This document shows positions 45,990 through 56,854 of a stretch of 64,000 bases of DNA, piece after piece (position 1 is the stretch's first letter; every line of letters begins with the position of its first letter). A program made the translations under genes and the position numbers. The DNA comes from Hofstenia miamia (taxonomy: Eukaryota; Xenacoelomorpha; Acoela), in assembly GCA_004352715.1 (NCBI GenBank), contig SCFE01000009.1, positions 996,106-1,060,105 on the forward strand, written 5' to 3'. Below the pieces are notes generated by a model. The model had not been told where the DNA came from, did no database searches, and saw only the letters and a program-made list of their open reading frames with translations.

Positions 45990-46214
45990 GCAATTACATA
46001 AGAATGAGAACAACTAAAACGAAAATCAAAAAATGAAAAACGGAATTGAAATGTTTCATTTTTCGTTATCGTTTTTCATGTTTCAATTTAATTTTTTATT
46101 AAGACTTTACAAAATAATAAAAATGAAAAATGAAAAACGGAATTGAATTGGTCACCTGGTACCTGTAAAAATGGGTGTCATCCCCCCGTTTTTAAAATCC
46201 TAAACGCGCCACTG
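45990..46214. repeat. Right terminal and subterminal inverted repeat
   Basis: Mirrors the left end: CCTAAACGCGCCACTG at 46199-46214, GGTACC near 46158, and GAAAAACGGAATTGAA motifs near 46034 and 46134. It is shorter than the left side because intervening sequence differs. Confidence 0.65.
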
Positions 46215-46771
46215 CCTGTATATACGCAGTAATATCGACAATATATTATTGCAAAAGCCTAAAAACCATAAATATTGAAGTTCAAAAATATGAACTTGAA
46301 AATTCTCATCACTTGTTGTTTCCAACTGATGCAAAGGAAACGCGTTAGTAAACAGATATTAATTTGCATATAAGCAAGATTATTTGTTGTAAATAGAGAA
46401 TAGTTTTAGTGTTTGTTAATATCTGCCCGCAGTCGTCTCCCTAATAAGTCTCTATACATAATTAGGGATGAAAAACACAAGCGGGAGATATTACAAAATA
46501 ATCAGTTATAAGTAAAAAATCGAAACTTGAAGACTACTCAACTCCAACTGAAATAACTGCATTTTTGACAAAAAGTAGATGACAAAACGCGACAGTCTGA
46601 ATACACTTTTAGCAAAATATCTGAATACTTTTAGTTTCAGAGAATAAAAATGCAGCATAGCTATAAAATACTTTTAATCAAAAAGTAAAGTTCATCAAAT
46701 TGGTTTCTTTGACAATAACATACTAAATTACTGCAATGATTCCGACATAAAAATATTAGTGAAAAATGTCT

Positions 46772-48780
46772 TTAGCCTATTAGGATAAAATAAAGGTATT
46801 AAGTATAAAACTTCGCGATAAAAACCAATGTCTTGAAAGAACTACAATATTTGACAACTGAATACTGCAGGTTTGAAATCGGCATAGCATAATATAATAG
46901 CCACTTACCAATAAAGTGATCCTTCTCCAAAGCGTCCAAATCCCGATCCAATTGTTTCTCCAAGCGAGACGCAGCAAATTTTGAGTCTTTTCTAAAGAAA
47001 TGCACTATACTTCAATACCATTAAACTGTCAATAAGAATAACATATATGGTATCCAAATAATAAATGTGAAAAATTAAAAAAATTAATTTGAACAACTGA
47101 AAACTAAAATACTATTGTACCTTTTTGAAACTTTGTTTTTCAATCTTCGAGGTGGTGAAACCAGTGACTGCTTTTCTAAAGAAACAGGCAGTTTACACAG
47201 AATGACCAAAATTACTATAAGCAAATTCCATACAAAACAAGTTTAGCGAACTGTCAAAATTACTGAATTTACAGTGTCAGTAAAGCTGATTATAACAAAT
47301 AGTTATTTATGTCAGATTCATATGTTACTTCAAAATTTTGGCAAGCACATAGGTGCCTTAATATATACTATACAAATTTTGGCGATGCCTCAACAACATT
47401 GATAACGTTCTATTTTAGGAATTTTCAAACTCATATCTGCCACAAGAAGCACTCACACAATCAAAATTGGTACACAGCCCAGATAAATTTAGATTTCAGC
47501 TTGTCAATAAACAATTTTCCCCAAAAACACATTAATGGGGGGGGGGGGGNNNNNNNNNNNNNNNNNNNNNNNNNNNNNNNNNNNNNNNNNNNNNNNNNNN
47601 NNNNNNNNNNNNNNNNNNNNNNNNNNNNNNNNNNNNNNNNNNNNNNNNNNNNNNNNNNNNNNNNNNNNNNNNNNNNNNNNNNNNNNNNNNNNNNNNNNNN
47701 NNNNNNNNNNNNNNNNNNNNNNNNNNNNNNNNNNNNNNNNNNGGGGGGGGGGGGGGCTTGATTGGGATGCACATGGACAATATTTAACCAGTAAACACAA
47801 ATTTGCACATCTATCATATCAGTAGTCATGATAACTGAAATCACAATAGCCAATTTTGAGAGAATTGAAATAGTTCATGTGTTAATGAAAATTAATGCGA
47901 GAGATAAAATAGTTTTTACAAGTTAAAAAAAAGTGCTGGTTTAGCTCGCCGTTTTCTCGCTAGAGGACAACTAGGCTCAATGTAAACACTAAGAGAAATT
48001 TGTTTTGTTTTGATTTGGAAGCTGTTGCTTTAGTATTTGAAGTAAATAATATATTTATTGAAATGGTTTCTTTTATTGGGATAAACGCTAAAAGGCATGA
48101 TTTATGAAAAATTACCATCAAAATAAACTTTGCAATTAACTGATTCTTGCAATAATATTTCAAGTCGACGGAACTACCATACAAATGTGAATGGTACAAT
48201 CGAAAGCAAATACCAGCCAATTAATATATTTACAAAATTGTTTTGTTAAATTTACGACTACATTGAAATTAACGTATGTTAACGCTTTAACGTGTACAAA
48301 TTTAACTTCCTCTCAGTTATGACAATAACAAAAATTAGACCAAAAAGTAACAAAAAGTTACTAGGAAACTTACAACTATCTATGAGCTCTAACAATAAGT
48401 TGACAAATTGAAATGATATAATATTATAGTGCTGCTTGTATGTTATAGTGCTATAATGTTCTTACAGGTAATATAATAATGCGATAAAATCAATATTACA
48501 ATCAATAAATAAATTCTACAATTTTTCTAAAACTAACTTTCTGAATCTTCATTGCCAATAGCTTTGAGCAAACGATTTAATTTAACAGGAATTGGTTGAT
48601 CAAGATTGGTGGGAGTGGAATTTGACTTCCTAAAAGGCATAATTGGTTAGCAAAAATCATAAATTTTCAATGATGCACGAACCCATCATCAAACGAAACG
48701 TTCTTGCCAGTCCTATTAAAAGGATCAATTGCCTTAACTTTCGTTCTGCAAAAATGTCTACTTCTATGGCGTTTGCCCAT
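46772..48780 (-). CDS. Small basic protein gene, five exons, unrecognised
   Basis: Exons (minus strand): 48780-48683, 48629-48538, 47175-47121, 46991-46909, and a final exon from 46776 giving the stop at 46774-46772. Every junction is GT-AG (donors GTTCGT, GTTAGT, GTACAA, GTAAGT; acceptors TTTTAG, TTTTAG-like, CTTTAG, TAATAG), and the phase is kept across all four introns, giving about 110 residues. The start MGKRHRSRHF is basic. Next come DPFNRTGKNVSFDDG, then PIPVKLNRLLKAIGNED, then LVSPPRRLKNKVSKRKD and a helix-forming end RLEKQLDRDLDALEKDHF. The composition suggests a nuclear or nucleolar protein, but I do not recognise the family. The large third intron (48537-47176) holds a 193-N gap and a G run. 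It is the best candidate for a host gene here. Confidence 0.6.
47537..47756. repeat. Poly-G tract around a 193-N gap
   Basis: Runs of 13-14 G flank the Ns at 47550-47742, so the gap probably arose because a long G homopolymer or G-rich repeat could not be assembled. It lies in an intron of the five-exon gene. Confidence 0.8.
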
Positions 48781-49189
48781 TACTAAATCAAGAAAATCAG
48801 TTACTTGAAAATGTGAAAATTCACAAGTACTATCAGTAAATGTATACCAAAAATATAATTAAATAGAAACTTGTAAAATCTGAGTTTCTAAAGGAAAGTA
48901 TTTACATATTAAGCAACAAGTCTTGAAAACAGTAGTAATACCATAAATAGGTCAATAATAATACTCTTTCAATCTGATATTTATAAATAATTTAAACTGA
49001 TCTTGGCTCATGTAATCAATGAAGTAGCACAATTCATATTCATTACATCAAAAGAACGGTACATTCAAATTCCTAGAAGGATGTTAATGTTTCCAATTAA
49101 GCTAGGGTAATTGTCCGCACACTCCGCGTGCATTCTATTCTAAATCTTCACCGACTTGTATGACCTTGAATTGGGTTGCATCAACTTAA

Positions 49190-49320
49190 ATAGTGACAAA
49201 ATAAACACTAATATAGAGTAAAAACAATGAGAAATGCAATAAAGTACGTAAAAAGTTTAAAAAATGATAGATATAAAACGATAACTTTTCATAATTAACC
49301 AAATTCGTAGCACGCAGAAA
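49190..49320 (+). repeat. Inverted repeat, left arm
   Basis: CAAAATAAACACTAATA (about 49196) and AACCAAATTCGTAGCACGC (about 49299) recur in inverted order and orientation at 51487-51560. The pair brackets about 2.2 kb, including the TA microsatellite and the mariner. Confidence 0.65.
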
Positions 49321-49429
49321 CACATGATAGCGCATGCTATATATTTAACAACAATAGATCAAAAAACTTGAAATTCATAAAATAATTTATTATTAAACAA
49401 ATAACTAAAATCTAAAAATATATTAATGT

Positions 49430-49715
49430 AAATCTATAAATTTTTAGTGTAAATCAAGTCCTTCCTTGAGATCTTCAAATAAATTTGAGCTTCTATAATT
49501 TTCAAACGCTTTGCATTTCCAGAGAATTTGTTCTCCCGATTTGTATTTACTTACACATTATATTTGTCTAGTGGTAAAACCGAATTTATGGCTAACGTAA
49601 CCACGTTGCATGAATTTCATAAATTTCGTTATTGTTATAAATATATTTTGTATAGTGCGAATGTACAATATCAGCTGAGTGCAATTAGGATGGGCCTGTG
49701 GACCAGCAATTGTTA
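49430..49715 (-). pseudogene. Possible transposon coding remnant
   Basis: A minus frame reads TITKFMKFMQRGYVSHKFGF, then KYKSGEQILWKCKAFENY and FEDLKEGLDLH before a stop near 49443. The G-Y...W-x-C pattern faintly resembles a FLYWCH-type zinc finger found in some transposons. Too short and broken for a firm call. Confidence 0.25.
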
Positions 49716-49770
49716 CTGAAAATTCAAATAAATTTACTCAAAGTGTTATATGCATTAAGTATAAAGTATG

Positions 49771-49949
49771 GAATTATATATATNNNNNNNNNNNNNNNNN
49801 NNNNNNNNNNNNNNNNNNNNNNNNNNNNNNNNNNNNNNNNNNNNNNNNNNNNNNNNNNNNNNNNNNNNNNNNNNNNNNNNNNNNNNNNNNNNNNNNNNNN
49901 NNNNNNNNNNNNNNNNNNNNNNNNNNNNNNNNNNNNNNNNNNNNNNNNN

Positions 49950-49980
<31 letters not shown>
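49771..49980. repeat. (TA)n microsatellite around a 166-N gap
   Basis: TATATAT precedes the Ns at 49784-49949 and a clean TA run follows to 49980, directly against the mariner terminus. Confidence 0.9.
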
Positions 49981-49982
<2 letters not shown>

Positions 49983-51270
49983 TTGTCTCATAAAAAACGG
50001 CCATTTTAGAGTTATTATCAATTTTTTTATTTATTTCATTGTTATTTCAAAATTTTTGATGATCAAAATAAGATTAAAATTAAAAAATATATATGCGTCA
50101 ATTTATGTATAATTCATTTATTGATTATTACATTTGTAATTAATTAATTTGTTATTAATGTTTGTGAATTAAAATGCAACCGACGACAGAAATAAACGCA
50201 ATTGTTGAAACCTTAAGAAGGAACGATTTCACAGGGGCACATATTCATGAAATAAAAACAGCTTGGGGTGCCATAAGTTATAAAAGAATACGCACAATTA
50301 GTAAGGAATTTAAAGATGGTGAACGAATCACGTTTGGACGAGTCGCTGGTAGGGGTCGACCTCCGGACGATGCCAGAGAATTATTATGTGTATCAATTTG
50401 GAAAGATATTGTGGACGATAATGGAATTACGATATGTGAAAAAGCCAATAAATATAACATTGACAAGAATATGGCATGGATAATTTCAAATGATTTGAAA
50501 ATGAAAAGTGTGTCATTAAAATCAATCATGAACTGTCGGATTTTCATAAAGCTTGTAGAGTGGAATGCTGCACAAATATGCTTACGAAGTTAGAAGAAAG
50601 GAATCGTATAGCGATACGATTGTAACTGATGAGAAATGGTTCTATAAAAACCATTGGGGAATCATACAACCAGAGGATGCGGGGTAACACCTGAAGGTGA
50701 TGTCAGACCGAAACAGATTTCAAGAACACAGTCCTCAAAAAAATTTCATGTTATGGTAGCCATTACGTTCGGTGGTTTATCGTACTACAAAATATTGCAT
50801 CATGGCGTTACTGTCAATTCAACAATATATATAGAGTTTTTAAATGAAGCATTTCCAAATTTAACACTCATCAATTAACACAAGAACGACGATCCATACC
50901 ATGGGAAAACGCCTGCATCAAACATAATAATGCAAAGCCCTATGTCTCCAAGAAAACAAATGATTATTTAGCTCAACATCATTGTGTCCTTATTAAACAG
51001 CCACCTAATTCTCCGGACATCAACATCTGTGACAGAATGGTATTTCCCATGTTGGAGATGCAATGATAGAAAAAGGTGTTTGACACTGAAAATGAACTAT
51101 CAGGATTTCTTTCTGAAAAACACCAGAAGTAATGCGCCACGAATGTGAAATGATGAAGGTCCACCTTCAAAATATTATTAACTGTAATGGTGACTATAGT
51201 AGTAAGTATTTGATTCGTATACGTTTTTAAAAATAAAAAAGAAGAAAATGGCGGTTTTTATGAGACAACC
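49981..51270 (+). mobile_element. Mariner transposon, complete ends, inactive
   Basis: The left end GGTTGTCTCATAAAAA (49981) is mirrored at the right end (complement of 51245-51270: GGTTGTCTCATAAAAACCGC). TA flanks both ends as the target duplication. The 1290-bp length and roughly 27-bp TIRs are normal for mariner elements. Confidence 0.9.
50174..51180 (+). pseudogene. Mariner transposase (DD34D type), broken
   Basis: The start MQPTTEINAIVETLRRND opens a DNA-binding region with two HTH segments and an AGRGRPPDD linker. After a frameshift near 50560 come TDEKWFYKN (first Asp), MVAITFGGLSYYKI, then HNNAKPYVSKKTNDYL, where the second catalytic position reads Asn instead of Asp, and NSPDINICDRMVF. 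The distance from that Asn to the Asp of ICD leaves 34 residues between them, as in DD34D mariner transposases. Stops near 50590 and 50878 and the Asn substitution make it inactive. Confidence 0.8.
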
Positions 51271-51486
51271 TATATTTTCATACTTATATTGAACATTTAT
51301 ATGGAACTCAACATAGGGCTAAATGGAAGGTATACGGCGTATACCCTCGACTACAGTCCTGCTAATGGGTGATTTAATTGTTTTGCTCAACAAATACTTA
51401 TTGCTTAGTAGATTTAATGAAATGTCTCGTTTTAACATTTAAATACATACTCCAAGTTTTGTATGCTATTGTCCTTATATATATAC

Positions 51487-51560
51487 CGCGTGCTACGAAT
51501 TTGGTTAACTATGCAAAGTAACGGTCATCTATTAGTGTTTATTTTGTGCGCGTGCACCCT
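51487..51560 (-). repeat. Inverted repeat, right arm
   Basis: GCGTGCTACGAATTTGGTTAA followed by TTAGTGTTTATTTTGTG mirrors the arm at 49190-49320, although the spacing between the two motifs is shorter here. Confidence 0.65.
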
Positions 51561-52345
51561 ATTCTATACCTTTGCCAAACTGAAGTTTCATATTGTGAAT
51601 CTTCATACAAATTTTGTATGCAGTTATTTTTAAGTGGTAATTTGGATGGGCTAGTATACTTTCTGTATTAGACAATAATGGCAAAATATAATATTTCAAT
51701 ATTTAAAAAATAGCTTCGTACCGAAATGTATTCAATGAAATAACTACTAAAAAATGCAACAATTATGAATGAAGAGCTGACTTCCTTAAAGAATAGTTTA
51801 GTACTGAAACCTGTTAAGAAGATATTCGCCCAGCGGTATAGACTGGCAAAACCGCCAAGCTAATTTAAAAGGTGCTGAAATAAAACTCACCAGACTTATA
51901 TTACTGCCAATTTAGGGATTCCTAACGGTGTTAGCTTTAAGAAGACTAAAAACTTCATAATTTTAAGTAAATTTTAATAAATTTTAAATAATTTTTAATA
52001 AATTATAGATCAACGCAATTTAGGAAAACTAAGTAGTCCTCTATATGTGGAATTTTCTATTTAAATAAATGTCTAAGATTTATATGTTTTATGTATTTAT
52101 AGTTAGCTGTGTTTTAAAATGTACTTTATTCATTGGGGGCTTTTTAAAGATATATTGAGGAAAAAGATGAATATAGATTACAAACATAGAACTAGACGTA
52201 TCTTTCAATTCTAAATAATTAAAAATCAATAAATATCAAAATTACAGGGTTAATATTTTTTAGTCCACTTTAACTTTAAACAGTTCCTAACAAGCATTAA
52301 AATGTTTTTGCCAAATTAATACATATTCCGCAAGACAGTCATTTT
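51561..52345. other. AT-rich spacer, nothing recognised
   Basis: No open frame with recognisable motifs and no repeat boundary was found. Confidence 0.45.
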
Positions 52346-52760
52346 CAGGGTTTTCGAGTTCTCGGAATGCTAAGAACTCAAACAAGCTCGATCAGAAAAA
52401 CTCGGAAGAGAAATCTGCAAAACCCGAGCTCGATCGAAAATCCACTCCAAAAAACAGAAAAAATAAAATATTTTAAATTATAATTTCCTTACCAATCGCA
52501 AATACCTATTTTTAGCTTAGAATTATTGTAAAATAAATGTTTTTTATTCTAAAAACCTTGTAATTAGAAAAAAACTTGATCGACCTCTGAATTTTCTTTA
52601 AAAAATACTCGAACTCGAAAAGTAAAACCTCGAACTCGACTCAAGTTACTCTCAGTTCGAATTTTTACGTTTCGAGCTCGAACTCGAATGCAAGTATTTT
52701 TTAACGAATATTCGAGTTCAATTGAGTTACTTCAAATTTTGAGTTTTCTTAGAATAAAGT
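52346..52760. repeat. hAT-like MITE fragment, CAGGGTTTTCGAG end
   Basis: It starts CAGGGTTTTCGAG and is rich in CTCGA, CTCGAACTCG and GCTCGAT motifs. The same end recurs at 53146 and, with one change, at 62072. No matching right terminus was located. Confidence 0.45.
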
Positions 52761-53145
52761 AAAGTTATATTTTAAGGGAAATCTAAAATTTTATTAAAAA
52801 TAGGTCAAATAGGTATACTCAAATTGCCTGAATACCAGGTGAAAAAATACTATTTTTTTGCATCTTCAGCTTCAATATCTAATTTACAACTGTTTTTAAT
52901 TTAACTTTAATATGAAAAGTCCATAAATTTTCATTAAAGGGACAAATTGGAACATTTACAGCTACAGAAAATTTCAACGAATACAATATTAAAATTGATT
53001 ATTATGTATTCTATTAAATATTATATACTAAGAGAAACCTAATGATGTATTTTTGCATAGGAATTTTATTTACTATGAAATCACTAATAACATACTTAAA
53101 AACCGTTATTAGGACAAATATATTCCTTTTATTTGTGAAATTAAA

Positions 53146-53495
53146 CAGGGTTTTCGAGTTGAGTTTGAGTTACTCAGACCATGTTTGAGTTTTTAAGTTT
53201 CAAATTCAAGTTTGATATTTTTTAAAAAACTTTCAAGTTAGATTGAGTTTTTTTTAATTCTGAGTTTTTTAGGGTAAATACATTTATTTTACAATAATTC
53301 CAAGTAAAAATAGTTTTTTGTGATTGATAAAGACATTGAAATTTTAAATAAATTAATTTTTATGGTATTTTTGAGTAGATTTTTTATTGTGTTAAAGTTC
53401 AAGTTTTAATGATTTCTCTTCTTAATTTTTCTGATTGAGTTTTGGGAGCTTATTTGAGTTTGAGTTTTTAACATTCTGGGTACTTGAAAACCATG
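53146..53495. mobile_element. hAT-like MITE, about 350 bp
   Basis: CAGGGTTTTCGAG at 53146 is opposed by CTTGAAAACCATG ending at 53495 (complement CATGGTTTTCAAG). Flanks AAATTAAA and AAATAAAA are a 7/8 match, but low in complexity, so the target duplication is only suggestive. Confidence 0.45.
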
Positions 53496-53904
53496 AAATA
53501 AAATGACACTCCTGTGAAATTCTATTGAATTGGAACTTGGGATGTTTTGCAGCTGTGTTAAAACCAATTTAGATGAATTCAGTTTAATAACCTTTATTAA
53601 AACATTGTGTTTTTATTATGTTTGTCTTTTTAATAAATGATCTTGACAAAACCTTTTTTTAAAGTAAGAGGATATATTAGGGTCTTGTCATGTGAATTTG
53701 CCAATAAAATCTCAAAACCAATTTTGACACTAAACATTGCTATTGAATGTACACTGGAATCTGATTACTACTATTTATGGTGAATTAAAAGCACTTTTAC
53801 AATAAATCTAATGTTTATATATACTCATGGTATGATATGCAAAGACATTGTTTAATTTGGAATGATATCTTTTAATGATTTCATTGTTGAAAATCTTATT
53901 TTAA

Positions 53905-55190
53905 ACTGGAATTCTAGACAAATATTTCTAATTAAATAACTTATATTCAATCTTCCAATTCATGAAAACTTAAATTGCAATTCCAAATATCTTTATATTC
54001 AGTGCTGGAGCTCAAGACACCAATTATTTCTGTTTTTAATATCTTATCTTCAATCCTATAATTCTAGATAAACCTTATTTCTAGGCTAAAATCATTATAT
54101 TCAATCTTGGAATTCTAGACAATGTTAATATTAATTGCAATTGTAGAATCAGGGGCTGGAACTAGAACAGCACTGGGGAACTTAATGTCAAGGCAGAAGG
54201 TTGCAAGAGTTACCATCTTGTAGTAGCCCTGACACTAGCAATAGCACATAGAACTAGTAACAGTTTAGAAAGAAAACATCCAGGATGACTAATTCATATG
54301 TCTTCACTCCAGAGTGATATCCAAGAACAGAGGTTTGTAAACTTGCTAGAAAGGTGCTACCCTATTTGTCTCATGTATTATTATCTAGTTCAATAAACCA
54401 TCTCAGTTGTTTTCTTATCTCTCAGCTCATGAAATAATAGCATGTAATTACCATGCATTCACACTAGCCAATGGCCTATTATCATCACAGTATAATCAAT
54501 TATAAGTGAATGTTCATGCTGATTTTGAAAGAAAGGTTTGTTATATCTATATGTAACTGTAGCCATAACTTAATGTGGTCCATGATTTGGGCTGCTACTG
54601 TCTGAGAACTAGATAATCATCCCCAGCACAGAAGAGTGACTCCCAAACTTAAGCAATTATCATAACAAAGTAATAATGACAATAACAGTAAAGAAAAGCA
54701 AACACAGTTTAAGTGAGATAACATCACTTGCTCTTTCTCTACATGATTTCTCATATTTATACAAAATCATGGTTTTTATCTGTTTTTGTTTACAAACTTA
54801 AACATCACGTTTTCCCTCACAAATTATATTGAGCAATAACATGTTAGCCCCAATTGAGGGGACATTAATTTTGCTTTGTGGTTTAGGCTCAAATATAAAA
54901 ATATGTCATATTGACGTCCCTGAAAATTACAAATTAAAATGGACACAATCTCCCTGAGTGACTAAACAATTATCTTATATTTTATCCTGGAATTCTAGAC
55001 AACATTATATAAATTCCAATTATCTTATATTCAATCCTGGAATTCTAGAAAACATTAATTTCTATTCTAAATACCAGTATATTCCATCTTGGAATTCTAG
55101 ACAATCTTAATTTCAATTTTAAGTATAAATATTTTCAATCCTGGAAATATATACAATATTAATTTCTATTCTAAATATATTTCATTCAGC
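53905..55190. repeat. Degenerate ~50-bp minisatellite in two blocks
   Basis: Units containing TTCAATCCTGGAATTCTAGA recur at about 53906, 53953, 54005, 54055 and 54106, and again at about 54986, 55036, 55088 and 55139. The spacing is 47-53 bp. Between the blocks lie about 800 bp of unrelated sequence (54165-54960), starting CAGGGGCTGG. Confidence 0.65.
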
Positions 55191-55425
55191 TAACAGCAGT
55201 GTATTGGTGTCTAAAAAGAATTTCAAAATTTTAGTACTAAAAGATTATATGTAGCATGTGAGTGTAAAATTAAAACTAAAACCTATAAATTTGTTGGCAA
55301 TAATGAAAGAAACATCCTCAGATTTCCAGTGCTGGCCAAGTATTGCTTATTGCTTTCTTTGCTGCTCCTTCTACTACTACTACTACTACTACTAGAAGGC
55401 TTTATTCTAAAATAGAATACAAAAG

Positions 55426-56025
55426 CTAATGCAAACAAAAAGATCCAAAACATTGGATAAAATAAGAACATCGCTTGTTAATATCAAAGTCGGCAGTCCT
55501 TGTCATAAGGTGTGAAAACAATGAATGCTTGAAATGATCTTTTGACCACGAGAAATCCACTATATTTAGTTTGATCAATTTGTTGGCAGTTTTGGGGGCT
55601 CTTATGAAAAAGTTGGTGTCAGCATGGAACTTCCTTGTTCTTCTTATTGCAAACAGACCACATGAAAGAGATCGAGTGGAGAGTGGTTGGGAATTGTAAT
55701 CTAGGTACTGTTCAGGACGAAGATCAGTTTTCCAGTTCACGATATTCCAGAGCAGGCACATGTCTGTGGCTAGAAGCTGATAGCTGATCAGCAATATCTT
55801 GAGGAACACCAAATTTTCTGCATAGTGATCAGCTTTCCTTATCCACCATAAGGCACGTTTCTGGAAATTTTCAAGCTTGTGCAGACTTGTAACATTACAA
55901 TGCCAGCAAGGAGAACCATATAGCAAAACAGAGAGAATACATGAGCAATATAAATTGATTTTAGTGCCTATACCAGCACACGAAGGAATGTTACGGCGGA
56001 TGAATTGCATAATATTTCTGGCTTT
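55426..56025 (-). pseudogene. LINE C ORF2 C-terminal part
   Basis: The frame enters from the gap with KARNIMQFIRRNIPSC, then SVLLYGSPCWHC, NFQKRALWWIRKADHY, RPEQYLDYNSQPLSTRSLS, FAIRRTRKFHADTNFFIR and a terminal CSYFIQCFGSFC. This is the post-RT domain of APE-type LINEs and parallels LINE B in every motif. The stop lies near 55470. Confidence 0.75.
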
Positions 56026-56854
56026 NNNNNNNNNNNNNNNNNNNNNNNNNNNNNNNNNNNNNNNNNNNNNNNNNNNNNNNNNNNNNNNNNNNNNNNNNNN
56101 NNNNNNNNNNNNNNNNNNNNNNNNNNNNNNNNNNNNNNNNNNNNNNNNNNNNNNNNNNNNNNNNNNNNNNNNNNNNNNNNNNNNNNNNNNNNNNNNNNNN
56201 NNNNNNNNNNNNNNNNNNNNNNNNNNNNNNNNNNNNNNNNNNNNNNNNNNNNNNNNNNNNNNNNNNNNNNNNNNNNNNNNNNNNNNNNNNNNNNNNNNNN
56301 NNNNNNNNNNNNNNNNNNNNNNNNNNNNNNNNNNNNNNNNNNNNNNNNNNNNNNNNNNNNNNNNNNNNNNNNNNNNNNNNNNNNNNNNNNNNNNNNNNNN
56401 NNNNNNNNNNNNNNNNNNNNNNNNNNNNNNNNNNNNNNNNNNNNNNNNNNNNNNNNNNNNNNNNNNNNNNNNNNNNNNNNNNNNNNNNNNNNNNNNNNNN
56501 NNNNNNNNNNNNNNNNNNNNNNNNNNNNNNNNNNNNNNNNNNNNNNNNNNNNNNNNNNNNNNNNNNNNNNNNNNNNNNNNNNNNNNNNNNNNNNNNNNNN
56601 NNNNNNNNNNNNNNNNNNNNNNNNNNNNNNNNNNNNNNNNNNNNNNNNNNNNNNNNNNNNNNNNNNNNNNNNNNNNNNNNNNNNNNNNNNNNNNNNNNNN
56701 NNNNNNNNNNNNNNNNNNNNNNNNNNNNNNNNNNNNNNNNNNNNNNNNNNNNNNNNNNNNNNNNNNNNNNNNNNNNNNNNNNNNNNNNNNNNNNNNNNNN
56801 NNNNNNNNNNNNNNNNNNNNNNNNNNNNNNNNNNNNNNNNNNNNNNNNNNNNNN

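Larger units (their letters stand above)
39540..46214. mobile_element. TIR-bounded unit with 8-bp TSD carrying RING and integrase genes
   Basis: The left end CAGTGGCGCGTTTAGG (39540) is mirrored perfectly at the right end (complement of 46199-46214). Further in, both ends share GGTACCAG, CCAATTCAATTCC and a stretch of about 80 bp ending in CATTCTTATGTAATTGC (left 39868-39958, right 45990-46075). Flanks are CCTGCATA (39532-39539) and CCTGTATA (46215-46222), a 7/8 match that fits an 8-bp target duplication. CAGTGGCG ends and 8-bp duplications are typical of hAT-like elements. Inside are a spliced RING-H2 gene (+), a DDE integrase (-) and LINE B, which inserted later. Without the LINE the unit would be about 2.8 kb. 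I saw no hAT transposase. Confidence 0.6.

Noticed and set aside
47536-47756. G-quadruplex regulatory element at the poly-G run
   Set aside because: The G run borders an assembly gap and may be a sequencing artefact; its true length is unknown.
54165-54960. CAGGGG...CCCTG interval between minisatellite blocks as a hAT insertion
   Set aside because: The ends match over only five bases and the flanks show no 8-bp duplication.
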